Assembly: GCA_027487575.1 (NCBI GenBank)
Contig: JAIYDJ010000054.1
Span: forward strand, 47,812 to 111,811
DNA length: 64,000 nucleotides
Direction: 5' to 3'
Source: Rhodobacter sp.
GTDB taxonomy: Bacteria; Pseudomonadota; Alphaproteobacteria; Rhodobacterales; Rhodobacteraceae
Numbering within the stretch: position 1 is the stretch's first letter; each line of letters opens with the position of its first letter. The translations under genes were made by a program, and so were the position numbers. The notes under the pieces were generated by a model. It was given only the letters and a program-made list of their open reading frames with translations, was not told the origin of the DNA and searched no databases. Positions 25,106-34,066 of this stretch are shown here, in pieces.

Positions 25106-26716
25106 ATGGATACGGACTATATCATCGTGGGGGCCGGGTCGGCGGGGTGTGTGCTCGCCAACCGGCTGAGCGAGAATGGCAAGCATCGGGTGACGGTTTT
25201 GGAGGCGGGCGGGTCGGATGCGCGGTTCTATGTGCATCTGCCGCTGGGCTACGGGAAGCTGTTCTACGATCCGGCGGTCAACTGGATGTACCAGACCGAG
25301 CCTGATCCGGGGCTGATGGGGCAGCGGGATTACTGGCCGCGGGGGAAGATCCTTGGCGGGTCATCCTCGATCAACGCGATGGTCTATATCCGCGGACACC
25401 GGGACGACTACGAGGAGTGGGGGGCCGAGAACCCCGGTTGGGGCTGGCCCGAGGTTTTGTCCGCTTTCAAGGCGATGGAGCATACCGAGGCCGGGGGCGA
25501 TGACTGGCGCGGCACGGGCGGGCCGCTGTTCATCTCGGAAAACCGCAAGGGGCTGCATCCGCTGGTGTCCGATTACATCGCGGCCTGCGGCGAGGCGGGG
25601 CTGGCGTACAATGCCGACTTCAACGGGGGGGAACAGGAAGGCGCGGGGACCTATCAGCTCACGGTCAAGGGCGCGCGGCGGAATTCGGCGGCACGGGCGT
25701 TCCTGCATCCGGCGATGCGGCGCAAGAACCTGCAGGTGATCACCGGCGCGCATGTGATGCGGGTGATCATCGAGGGCGGCCGGGCGGTGGGCGTCGAATA
25801 CCGGCGCGGCGGCGAGGTGATGACCCTGCGCTGTCGGGCGGAAGTGATCCTTTCAGGCGGGGCGATCAACTCGCCGCAACTGCTGCAACTGTCGGGGGTG
25901 GGGCCGGGGGCGGTGCTGCAGGCGGCGGGGGTGCCGGTGCTGGTGGACAACCCGAACGTCGGCGACCATCTGAACGACCATCAGGGACTGAACTACACCT
26001 GGAAGATGAAGGTGCCGACCTACAACGGCATCCTGCGGCCGTGGTGGGGCAAGCTGTTGGTGGGGTTGCAATACGTGTTCACCGGGGGCGGGCCGCTGGC
26101 CAAGTCGATCAACCACGGTGGCGGGTTCTTCAAGACCTCGCCCGAGCTCGACCGGCCCAACATGCAGCTTTACATGCAGGCGTTCTCGACGCTGATCCCG
26201 AAGGATGGCGAGCGGCCGCTGCTGACGCCGGACCCGTTTCAGGGGCTTTCGCTGGGGCTTTCCAACTGCCGGCCGACGAGCCGGGGACATATCCGCATCG
26301 GGTCGCCGGACCCGTTCGTGCATCCGGTGATCACCGCCAACGCCTATTCGACAAACCACGATGTGGAAGAAATGCTGCTGGCCTGCAAGTTCCTGCGCAC
26401 CATCGCGGCGCAACCGTCGTTCGCGCGGCTGATCGAGGAAGAGTTGCGCCCCGGTCCGAAGGTGGTGACGGATGACGAGGTGGTGACCGATTTCAGGCGG
26501 CGGTCGGGGACGGTCTATCATCCGTCCTGCACCTGCCGCATGGGGCCTTCGCCTGACAGTTCGGTGGTGGATGCCCGGCTCAGGGTGCACGGGGTGTCGG
26601 GGCTGCGGGTGATCGACGCGTCCAGTTTCCCGAACCTGATGGCGGGCAACACCAACGGTCCGGCGATGATGATGGGCTGGAAGGGCGCGGAACTGGTGCT
26701 GGCCGACGCTCGGTGA
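25106..26716 (+). CDS. GMC family oxidoreductase, choline-dehydrogenase-like
   Basis: An FAD-dependent alcohol dehydrogenase of 536 residues. The dinucleotide-binding [23 protein letters not shown] signature 1 ([21 protein letters not shown]), signature 2 ([17 protein letters not shown]) and the active-site [10 protein letters not shown] are all in place. The last is close to the HPSCTCKMG of BetA. A choline sulfatase gene converges on it across 165 bp, so choline or a related amino alcohol is a reasonable substrate, but many GMC dehydrogenases look alike. GTG at 25094 is an alternative start. Confidence 0.88.
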   Translation: MDTDYIIVGAGSAGCVLANRLSENGKHRVTVLEAGGSDARFYVHLPLGYGKLFYDPAVNWMYQTEPDPGLMGQRDYWPRGKILGGSSSINAMVYIRGHRDDYEEWGAENPGWGWPEVLSAFKAMEHTEAGGDDWRGTGGPLFISENRKGLHPLVSDYIAACGEAGLAYNADFNGGEQEGAGTYQLTVKGARRNSAARAFLHPAMRRKNLQVITGAHVMRVIIEGGRAVGVEYRRGGEVMTLRCRAEVILSGGAINSPQLLQLSGVGPGAVLQAAGVPVLVDNPNVGDHLNDHQGLNYTWKMKVPTYNGILRPWWGKLLVGLQYVFTGGGPLAKSINHGGGFFKTSPELDRPNMQLYMQAFSTLIPKDGERPLLTPDPFQGLSLGLSNCRPTSRGHIRIGSPDPFVHPVITANAYSTNHDVEEMLLACKFLRTIAAQPSFARLIEEELRPGPKVVTDDEVVTDFRRRSGTVYHPSCTCRMGPSPDSSVVDARLRVHGVSGLRVIDASSFPNLMAGNTNGPAMMMGWKGAELVLADAR

Positions 26717-26738
26717 TCTGAAAAGGGGTGCCGTTCTC

Positions 26739-26784
26739 GGGGCCATCGAGGCCCCTCACCCGGCTTTGGCGCATTTTCTGCGCC
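26739..26784. terminator. Tandem hairpins between convergent genes
   Basis: GGGGCC-ATCGA-GGCCCC (26739-26755) and GGCGCA-TTTTC-TGCGCC (26768-26784) are two perfect short hairpins in the gap between the convergent GMC and choline-sulfatase genes. Neither has a good T-run, so a terminator role is inferred from position. A diverged R1-like core (GAGATATCTGGGCCAGCAGG) lies further on at about 26818. Confidence 0.4.
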
Positions 26785-26881
26785 GTCGGGCTGGGGGAGG
26801 GGTGGGAGCCTCCGGCGGAGATATCTGGGCCAGCAGGAAAGCAGGGACGTATGGGGCTGGGGGACGTGACGCTGATCGGAC

Positions 26882-28390
26882 TTACTCCCCCCGCGGAAAC
26901 CGCTTGCTGTCCTCCAGCACGTTCAGGTCCATGTGGTTGCGCATGTAGCGTTCGGACGCCTTCTGCAGCGGCTGGTGGTCCCACGGGTAGTAGGTGCCGT
27001 TGCGCAGCGCGGGGTAGACGACCCAGCGGCGGGCCTGGGATTGGCGCACTTCGGCGTCGTAGGCGGCGAGGTTCCAGCGGGCGTTCTTCAGGGCGGTGAA
27101 GTGGGCCAGCACCTCGGCCGCGCGGGGGTCGGTGGCGAGGTTGGTGGACTCGTCAGGGTCTGCGGCGAGGTCGTAGAGTTGATCGGGGTCGGCGGGGCAG
27201 TGGATGTATTTCCAGGCACCCGTGCGCAGGGCGATCATCGGGGTGATGCTGCCTTCGGCGGCGTATTCCATCGCGACGGGGGTGGTGCGGTCGTGGCCCA
27301 AGGCAAGCGGCAGCAGGCTTTCTCCGTCGGTCCAGGGCATGATCTCGGTCAGGTCAAGGCCGATCAGGTCGCAAAGCGTGGGCAGCAGGTCGATGGTGCT
27401 GACCGGCGTGGTCACCGTGCGCGGTGTCAGTTCGGCGGCGGCGATCATCATCGGCACGCGGGACGCGCCTTCGAAGAAGTTCATCTTGAACCACAGGCCC
27501 CGGCGGCCGAGCATCTCGCCGTGATCCGAGACGAAGATCACGATGGCCTCTTGCCGCGTGTCTTCTATGGTGCGGATGATCTCGCCGATCTTGTCGTCGA
27601 TATAGCTGATGTTGGCGAAGTAGCCTTGCCTTGCGCGGCGGACATGGTCGGGCGTGATGGTCAGCGACTGCCAGTCGCAGGCGTCCATCAGGCGCTGGGA
27701 GTGGGGGTCCATCTGGGCATAGGGGATTGCCTCGGGCGGGTCGAGTTCGGGGATGCCGTCATACAGGTCCCAGTATTTGCGGCGGGCGACGAAGGGATCG
27801 TGCGGGTGGGTGAAACTGACGGTCAGGCACCAGGGGCGGGGGTCGGACTGGCGCGATAGATCGTAGAGTTTCTGCACGGCCTGATGGGCCACGTCGTCGT
27901 CATATTCCAGCTGGTTGGTGATTTCCGCCACGCCCGCGCCGGTGACCGACCCGAGGTTGTGATACCACCAGTCGATCCGTTCACCGGGTTTGCGATAGTC
28001 GGGGGTCCAGCCGAAGTCGGCGGGGTAGATGTCGGTCGTCAGCCGTTCCTCGAAGCCGTGGAGTTGGTCGGGGCCGACAAAGTGCATCTTGCCGCTGAGC
28101 GCGGTGTAGTAGCCCGCGCGGCGCAGGTGGTGGGCGTAGGTGGGGATGTCGGAGGCGAACTCGGCGGCGTTGTCGTAGACCCGCGTCCGGCGCGGCAACT
28201 GGCCCGACATGAAGGCGGCGCGGGCCGGGGCACACAGTGGCGAGGCGGTGTAGGCGTTGGCGAAGCGCACCGAATGGTCGGCAAGGCGGCGCAGGTTGGG
28301 GGTGTGCAGGAAATCAGCGGGGCCATCGGGGAACAGGGTGCCGGTCAATTGATCGACCATCAGGATGAGGATGTTGGGTTGGGTGGTCAT
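26882..28390 (-). CDS. betC: Choline-sulfatase
   Basis: BetC hydrolyses choline-O-sulfate to choline and sulfate. The sulfatase active-site CxPxR appears as CAPAR, with Cys53 the residue to be converted to formylglycine. The N-terminal metal site [36 protein letters not shown] and the choline-sulfatase-type C-terminus [24 protein letters not shown] support the specific call. The start at 28390 has a GGAGG Shine-Dalgarno and gives 502 residues. No betI/betB lies beside it; the convergent GMC enzyme may take the next step. Confidence 0.92.
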   Translation of the reverse strand: MTTQPNILILMVDQLTGTLFPDGPADFLHTPNLRRLADHSVRFANAYTASPLCAPARAAFMSGQLPRRTRVYDNAAEFASDIPTYAHHLRRAGYYTALSGKMHFVGPDQLHGFEERLTTDIYPADFGWTPDYRKPGERIDWWYHNLGSVTGAGVAEITNQLEYDDDVAHQAVQKLYDLSRQSDPRPWCLTVSFTHPHDPFVARRKYWDLYDGIPELDPPEAIPYAQMDPHSQRLMDACDWQSLTITPDHVRRARQGYFANISYIDDKIGEIIRTIEDTRQEAIVIFVSDHGEMLGRRGLWFKMNFFEGASRVPMMIAAAELTPRTVTTPVSTIDLLPTLCDLIGLDLTEIMPWTDGESLLPLALGHDRTTPVAMEYAAEGSITPMIALRTGAWKYIHCPADPDQLYDLAADPDESTNLATDPRAAEVLAHFTALKNARWNLAAYDAEVRQSQARRWVVYPALRNGTYYPWDHQPLQKASERYMRNHMDLNVLEDSKRFPRGE

Positions 28391-28549
28391 AGGGGCCTCC
28401 GTCCGCTGTTTCGGCATGGGTGCGGCGAAGTCGGGCGCCGTGCAAGAGGCTTGATGCAGGGATGTCGCGGGTGATGCGCGAAGCGGCGGAAACAGCCTTG
28501 GCTTTCGCGGGTCGCGGCTTTTCATGGGGCAGCAGGACCGGGGTGCGCG

Positions 28550-30577
28550 ATGGCAGTGGTGACAGAGTTTCCTTTTGCGGTGAGCGACGAGCCGGATGTC
28601 GGCATCGTGCTGTCGGACGGGTGCCGGTTGTCGGCGCGGGTCTGGCGCGCGGTGGGGGCGGGGCCGGTGCCGGCGGTGCTGGAATACATCCCCTATCGCA
28701 AGCGGGACGGGACCTTGCCGCGCGACGAGATGATGCATCCCTACGTGGCGGGGCACGGTTATGCCTGCGTTCGGGTCGATATGCGGGGGAATGGCGACAG
28801 CGACGGGCTGATGGACGACGAGTATACTGCGCAGGAGTTGGCGGATGCCTGCGAGGTGATCGCCTGGCTGGCGGCGCAGCCGTGGTGTTCGGGTGCGGTG
28901 GGGATGATGGGCAAGTCCTGGGGCGGGTTCAACTGCCTGCAGACGGCGTTCCTGCAACCCCCCGCGCTGAAGGCGGTGATCGCGGTCTGTGCGACGACCG
29001 ACCGGTTTGCCGATGACATCCACTTCAAGGGCGGGTGCCTCTTGGGCGAGAATTTCGGCTGGGGGGCGGTGATGCTGTCCTATTCCAGCCGCCCGCCGGA
29101 CCCGATGCTGCGGGACGACTGGCGCGAGGTGTGGCGGGCGCGGCTGGAGGCGGAGCCGTGGCTGGCCCCGCGCTGGGCGGCGTTGCAGGAGCGCGGAGCG
29201 TATTGGGCACATGGCTCGGTCTGCGAGGATTACGCGCGGATGACGGTGCCCGTGCAGGTCTGGGGCGGCTGGGCGGACGGCTACATGAACACCGTCGCGG
29301 CGCTGGTGCAGAACGTGGGGGCCAAGGGGATCGTCGGCCCTTGGGTGCACCAGTATCCGCATACGGCGGTGCCGGGGCCGCAGGTGGGGTTTCTGGACGA
29401 GGCGCTGCGCTGGTGGGACCGCTGGTTGAAGGGGATCGAGAACGGAGCCGAGGACGATCCGGCGTACCGGGTGTTCATGATGCACTCTGCACCGCCGGAT
29501 GCGGCGGCGCCGGTGCGGGCGGGGCACTGGGTAGCAGAGGCCGCGTGGCCTTCGGCGCGGGTAACGCTGCGGGTTCTGCAGTTGGGTTTTGCTGCATCGG
29601 CGCCGGGGGTTTCACACCCCCGGACCCCCGTGGGATATTTGGGGACAGAAAATGCAGGCAGATTTGTCATGCGGGTCTCGACACCGCAGCATCTGGGGAT
29701 AGCGGCGGGCGAGTTCTTTCCGATGGGCCTGAACGCCGAGATGGCCGGGGATCAGTCCGGGGACGATGCGCTGTCCGTGTGCTTTGATGGGGCGGTGCTG
29801 GACAGGCCGCTCGACCTGCTGGGGGCGGCGCGGGTTTCGCTGACCCTGTCTTCGGATAGGCCGCTGGGCTTCGTGGTGGCGCGGTTGTGCGATGTGGCCC
29901 CGGATGGCCGCTCTGTCCGGCTTGCGCACGGGATGCTGAACCTGTGTCACCGGGGCGGGGCGGCCAAGCCGGAACCCATGGTACCGGGGCAGCCGGTGGA
30001 CCTGGTGTTCGATCTGGACCAGATGGCCTGCCGGGTCGCGGCGGGGCACCGCATCCGGCTGGCGCTGTCCAACAGCTATTGGCCCTTCGTCTGGCCTTCG
30101 CCCGAGGCGGGGGTTCTGACCGTCACGGCGGGCAGCCTTGGTCTGCCGGTGCATCAGGGGTCGCAGGCGGAATGGGTGCCCCCCGCAGCGCGGCATGCGC
30201 AACCTTGGAAGCACCGCGTGGTGCGGGCTGGCCGGTCGGCGCGGCGGGTCGAGACGGACCTGCTGTCGGGGCTGGTGGCATTGGTGGTCGAAGAAGACGG
30301 CGGTGACGTCGAAAATCTGGACCATGGGCTGACCACGGGCGAGACGCTGACCGAACGCTGGGAAATCCATCCGGATGATCCGCTGCGGGCAAAGGCCACG
30401 CATGTCTGGGACCAGAGGCTGTCGCGCGGAGCCTGGGCCGTGCGGACAAGGGCGTGGGCCGAGATGACGCAAACGGCCACACATCTGGTGATGTCGGCGC
30501 GTCTGACCGCCTGGGAAGGCGACCGCGAAGTGTTCGACCGCCGGTGGGACGACCGGGTGGAGCGCCGATTTGTCTGA
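28550..30577 (+). CDS. CocE/NonD family (X-Pro dipeptidyl-peptidase S15-like) hydrolase
   Basis: A serine hydrolase of 675 residues. The alpha/beta-hydrolase domain has VLEYIPYRKRD, VRVDMRGNGDSDG and the nucleophile elbow GKSWGGF (Ser123). GGWADGY and GPWVHQYPH probably hold the Asp and His of the triad. A C-terminal jelly-roll X-Pro dipeptidase-like domain follows. An R1 repeat copy is embedded in frame at residues about 352-369 (GVSHPRTPVGYLGTEN) in the linker between the two domains. It stands about 100 bp upstream of a peptide-type ABC operon, so a peptide or acyl-amino substrate is plausible. Substrate unknown. Confidence 0.87.
   Translation: MAVVTEFPFAVSDEPDVGIVLSDGCRLSARVWRAVGAGPVPAVLEYIPYRKRDGTLPRDEMMHPYVAGHGYACVRVDMRGNGDSDGLMDDEYTAQELADACEVIAWLAAQPWCSGAVGMMGKSWGGFNCLQTAFLQPPALKAVIAVCATTDRFADDIHFKGGCLLGENFGWGAVMLSYSSRPPDPMLRDDWREVWRARLEAEPWLAPRWAALQERGAYWAHGSVCEDYARMTVPVQVWGGWADGYMNTVAALVQNVGAKGIVGPWVHQYPHTAVPGPQVGFLDEALRWWDRWLKGIENGAEDDPAYRVFMMHSAPPDAAAPVRAGHWVAEAAWPSARVTLRVLQLGFAASAPGVSHPRTPVGYLGTENAGRFVMRVSTPQHLGIAAGEFFPMGLNAEMAGDQSGDDALSVCFDGAVLDRPLDLLGAARVSLTLSSDRPLGFVVARLCDVAPDGRSVRLAHGMLNLCHRGGAAKPEPMVPGQPVDLVFDLDQMACRVAAGHRIRLALSNSYWPFVWPSPEAGVLTVTAGSLGLPVHQGSQAEWVPPAARHAQPWKHRVVRAGRSARRVETDLLSGLVALVVEEDGGDVENLDHGLTTGETLTERWEIHPDDPLRAKATHVWDQRLSRGAWAVRTRAWAEMTQTATHLVMSARLTAWEGDREVFDRRWDDRVERRFV
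29603..29654 (+). repeat. R1 repeat copy embedded in a coding sequence
   Basis: CCGGGGGT-TTCAC-ACCCCCGG, then ACCCCCGTGGGATATTTGGG and ACAGAAAATG, match the intergenic R1 units at about 15000, 20210 and 35790 in both hairpin and core. All codons are sense, so the gene stays open. It contributes about 18 residues. Confidence 0.8.
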
Positions 30578-30631
30578 GCATTCTGCGCCAGTCCGGCAAA
30601 AGTCGTTGATCGAAACCGGAAACGCGGGTTA

Positions 30632-30647
30632 TTGATTCTTCAATCAA
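30632..30647. promoter_or_regulatory. Inverted repeat upstream of the ABC binding-protein gene, possible operator
   Basis: TTGATT-CTTC-AATCAA is a perfect 6-bp inverted repeat 34 bases upstream of the binding-protein ATG, in an unusually AT-rich stretch of a 103-bp gap. It could be an operator or part of a promoter. No regulator gene is adjacent, so the partner is unknown. Confidence 0.4.
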
Positions 30648-30680
30648 CAAAAACGGCCTCGGCCAATCAGGGAGACGACG

Positions 30681-32273
30681 ATGCAAGACCAGATGAACTA
30701 CCTGCTCGCGCAGGCGGCCAAGGGGCGCATGTCGCGCCGTGAATTCATGGGTCGGGCCTCGGCCTTGGGGGTATCTGCGGCGTTGGCCGGGTCGATGCTG
30801 GCCACGGCGGCACGGGCGCAGGCACCGGTCAAGGGCGGCACGCTGCGCGCCGGGATGCAGGGCGGCGAATCGACCAACACGCTGGACCCCGCGCTGGCCG
30901 CGTCGGAAGTGCCGTTCATGGTCAACATGACCTGGGGCGAGATGCTGGTCGATGTGGCGCCGGACAACACCATCGACCTGCGCATCGCGGAAGAGATCAG
31001 CTCGAACGCCGATGCGACCGAATGGAAATTCAAGATCCGTGCCGGGGTGGAGTTTCACAACGGCCAGACCCTGACCGCCGAGGATGTGATCGCCACGCTG
31101 CGCCGGCACACCGACGAGAAATCGCAGTCGGGTGCGCTGGGGATCGTGCAGGGCATTTCCGAAATGACGGCGGAAGGTGACATGGTCACCCTGAAGCTGG
31201 CTTCGGGCAACGCCGACCTGCCCTATCTGATGGCCGACTATCATCTGGTCATCCAGCCGGGCGGCGGTGTCGACAATCCGGCGGCGGGCATCGGGGCGGG
31301 GGCCTACAAGGTCGTCGCGAACGAACCCGGCGTGCGCCATACGTTCGAGCGTCATGCGAACTACTGGGATGCGGCGCGCATCGGCCATGCCGACAGCGTG
31401 GAAATCCTGGTGATCAACGACAACACAGCGCGCACGGCAGCGTTGCAGTCGGGCCAGATCCACATGATGAACCGGGTCGATCCGAAAATCGTCGAACTGC
31501 TGACCGGGGTTCCCGGCGTGTCGATCCAGAAGGCGGCGGGCCGCGGGCACTATGTGTTCATCATGCATGTCGACACCGCCCCGTTCGACAACAAGGACCT
31601 GCGGATGGCGCTGAAGCTGGCGATCAACCGGCAGGAAATGGTGGAAAAGATCCTGGGCGGCTATGGGAGCGTCGGCAACGATTTCCCGATCAACTCGGCC
31701 TATCCGTTCTTCGACGACAGCATTCCGCAGCGCGAGTATGATGCGGCCAAGGCGGCCGAGCATTACAAGGCGTCGGGCCATGATGGCAGCCCGATCATCC
31801 TGCGCACGGCGGCGGGGGCTTTCCCCGGTGCGGTCGAGGCGGCGCAACTGTTCCAGCAGTCCGCACAGGCGGCGGGCATCCCGCTGGAAGTGAAGCTGGA
31901 GCCCGATGATGGCTACTGGTCCGACGTCTGGAACGTGCAGCCGTTCTGCGCCTCTTACTGGGGCGGGCGACCGGTGCAGGACCAGATGTATTCGACGGCC
32001 TACCTTTCGACCGCAGACTGGAACGACACCAAGTTCAAGAATCCGCAATTCGACGAGATCCTGATCAAGGCGCGTGCCGAACTGGACCCGGTCAAGCGCA
32101 AGGAAGAATATTCGCAACTGGCCCACATCCTGCGCGACGAGGGCGGTCTGATCCTGCCGATGTTCAACGATTTCGTCGAGGCGCGGCGCGAAGAGGTCGG
32201 CGGCTGGATCGTCGATCCGAACGGCGAGTTGATGAACGGCAAGGCGCTGGTCAAGTGCTGGGTCACCGCGTAA
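30681..32273 (+). CDS. ABC transporter substrate-binding protein, family 5 (peptide/nickel/opine type), Tat-exported
   Basis: A 530-residue periplasmic SBP_bac_5 protein. Near the N-terminus the motif SRREFMG followed by a weakly hydrophobic stretch and ATAARAQA is a good twin-arginine signal. The mature part has WKFKIRAGVEFHNGQTLTAEDVIATLRRH, a hallmark of the family. GGGAGA precedes the ATG. It is the first gene of a four-gene ABC operon. The ligand (peptide, opine or betaine derivative) cannot be told from sequence. Confidence 0.9.
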   Translation: MQDQMNYLLAQAAKGRMSRREFMGRASALGVSAALAGSMLATAARAQAPVKGGTLRAGMQGGESTNTLDPALAASEVPFMVNMTWGEMLVDVAPDNTIDLRIAEEISSNADATEWKFKIRAGVEFHNGQTLTAEDVIATLRRHTDEKSQSGALGIVQGISEMTAEGDMVTLKLASGNADLPYLMADYHLVIQPGGGVDNPAAGIGAGAYKVVANEPGVRHTFERHANYWDAARIGHADSVEILVINDNTARTAALQSGQIHMMNRVDPKIVELLTGVPGVSIQKAAGRGHYVFIMHVDTAPFDNKDLRMALKLAINRQEMVEKILGGYGSVGNDFPINSAYPFFDDSIPQREYDAAKAAEHYKASGHDGSPIILRTAAGAFPGAVEAAQLFQQSAQAAGIPLEVKLEPDDGYWSDVWNVQPFCASYWGGRPVQDQMYSTAYLSTADWNDTKFKNPQFDEILIKARAELDPVKRKEEYSQLAHILRDEGGLILPMFNDFVEARREEVGGWIVDPNGELMNGKALVKCWVTA

Positions 32274-32297
32274 TCGCGGGGGCATAGGGCGCAGGCG

Positions 32298-33254
32298 GTG
32301 CATCCTGTCATCAAGCTTGTGACCCAGCGCATCGCGCTGGGTCTTCTGCTGCTGCTGGCGGTGTCGGTTGTGATTTTCGTCGGCACCGAGGCGCTGCCCG
32401 GTGACGTCGCCAGCGCCATCCTGGGACAGTCGGCAACACCCGAGGCGCTGGCGAACCTGCGCGACTCGCTGGGACTGAACGAGCCGCCCCTGACGCGCTA
32501 TCTGGCGTGGATGGGCGGGCTTCTGACCGGCGATCTGGGAACCGCGCTGACCAACGGGCAGGACATCGGGCAGGCCATCGCGCAACGCATGGGCAACACG
32601 TTGTTCCTGGCGGTCTGCGCCGCGGCGATCTCGGTGCCGCTGGCAATCCTGCTGGGGCTGGTGGCCGCGCGCTATGCCGGGCGCTGGCCCGACAAGGTGA
32701 TTTCGGGCATAACGCTGTCGACGATCAGCCTGCCCGAATTCGTGGCGGGTTACTTCGTGATCTATCTGCTGACGCAGGTCTTTCCGGTGTTTCAGCCGGT
32801 CGCGATGATCTTTCCGGGCATGACCTTCTGGGCCAAGCTGCACGCGGTGGCACTGCCGGTGATCGTGCTGGTGCTGGTGGTGCTGGCGCACATGATGCGG
32901 ATGACGCGGGCCGCGATCCTGAACGTGATGCAATCGGCCTATATCGAGACGGCCGAACTGAAGGGCCTGTCGCCGATGGCCGTCATCTGGCGGCACGCGC
33001 TGCCCAATGCGGTGGCACCTATCATATCGGTCGTGGTGATCAATCTGGCCTATCTGGTGGTGGGCGTGGTCGTCGTCGAGGTGGTGTTCAGCTACAACGC
33101 CCTTGGCAAGTATCTGGTCGATCACGTCGCCAAGCGCGATCTGCCGGTGGTGCAGGCGGTGGGAATGATCTTTGCCGCTATCTACATCGGGCTGAACATC
33201 GTGGCCGACGTGGTGTCGATCGTCGCCAACCCAAGGCTGAGGCACCCGAAATGA
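32298..33254 (+). CDS. ABC transporter permease, DppB type
   Basis: An inner-membrane permease of 318 residues with a GTG start. TQRIALGLLLLLAVSVVIFVGTEALPGD is the usual first helix of DppB/OppB, and ETAELKGLSPMAVIWRHALPNAVAPIISV is the EAA loop contacting the ATPase. It lies about 25 bp after the binding-protein gene and overlaps the next permease by ATGA, so the two are translationally coupled. Confidence 0.9.
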   Translation: MHPVIKLVTQRIALGLLLLLAVSVVIFVGTEALPGDVASAILGQSATPEALANLRDSLGLNEPPLTRYLAWMGGLLTGDLGTALTNGQDIGQAIAQRMGNTLFLAVCAAAISVPLAILLGLVAARYAGRWPDKVISGITLSTISLPEFVAGYFVIYLLTQVFPVFQPVAMIFPGMTFWAKLHAVALPVIVLVLVVLAHMMRMTRAAILNVMQSAYIETAELKGLSPMAVIWRHALPNAVAPIISVVVINLAYLVVGVVVVEVVFSYNALGKYLVDHVAKRDLPVVQAVGMIFAAIYIGLNIVADVVSIVANPRLRHPK

Positions 33255-34066
33255 AGATGCCGCTTTCCGCACTTCTGGGCCTGACCTTCACCGCCCTGTT
33301 CTTTCTGGCCGCGATCTTTGCCGATGTGATCGCCCCCTATCCGCTGGATCTGGCGGTGGGCAAGGTGTGGGAGCCGCCGTCAGCCACCTATTGGCTGGGC
33401 ACCGACACGATCGGCCGCGATATCCTGAGCCGCCTGATCTACGGGGGGCAGGTCACCATCTTCGTGGCCACGGCGTCGTCGCTGCTGGCGTTTTCGCTGG
33501 GGGCCATCCTGGGCTTCACCGCGGCGACGCAGGGCGGGCTTGTGGATCAGCTTCTGTCGCGGCTGGTCGATCTGATGATGGCAATCCCGTCGCTGATCAT
33601 CGCGCTGGTCGTGCTGGTGGTGTTGCCGCGCAGTCTGATCACGCTGATCCTGCTGATGGGGCTTCTGGATGCGACGCGGGTGTTCCGGCTGGCGCGCGCG
33701 GTGGCGATGGACATCGCGGTGATGGACTATGTCGAGGCCGCACGGCTGCGCGGCGAGCGGCAGTCGTGGATCATCTTCCGCGAAATCCTGCCCAACGCGC
33801 TGTCGCCTCTGGTGGCTGAACTGGGGTTGCGGTTCATCTTTGCGGTGCTGTTCATCTCGACCCTGTCGTTTCTGGGGCTGGGCATCCAGCCGCCGCTGGC
33901 CGACTGGGGCGGTATGGTGCAGGAAAACAAGGACGGTCTGATCTATGGCAAGGCTGCCGCGCTGATGCCCGCGCTGGCGATCGCGGTGCTGGCGATTTCG
34001 GTCAATCTGGTGGCGGACTGGGTGCTGTCGCGCACCACCAGCCTGAAAGGCGGGCGCGGTGGATAA
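33251..34066 (+). CDS. ABC transporter permease, DppC type
   Basis: A 271-residue inner-membrane permease. The start at 33251 is fixed by the ATGA overlap with the dppB-like gene; the long track ORF upstream is spurious. TYWLGTDTIGRDILSRLIYGG is the strong DppC/OppC signature, and EAARLRGERQSWIIFREILPNALSPL is the EAA loop. Its end overlaps the GTG start of the ATPase gene. Confidence 0.92.
   Translation: MKMPLSALLGLTFTALFFLAAIFADVIAPYPLDLAVGKVWEPPSATYWLGTDTIGRDILSRLIYGGQVTIFVATASSLLAFSLGAILGFTAATQGGLVDQLLSRLVDLMMAIPSLIIALVVLVVLPRSLITLILLMGLLDATRVFRLARAVAMDIAVMDYVEAARLRGERQSWIIFREILPNALSPLVAELGLRFIFAVLFISTLSFLGLGIQPPLADWGGMVQENKDGLIYGKAAALMPALAIAVLAISVNLVADWVLSRTTSLKGGRGG

Noticed and set aside
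30123-33272. 1049-residue minus-strand ORF opposite the ABC operon
   Set aside because: Shadow of three clear ABC genes; the product is His/Asp/Arg-rich with no domain, and no Shine-Dalgarno is seen.
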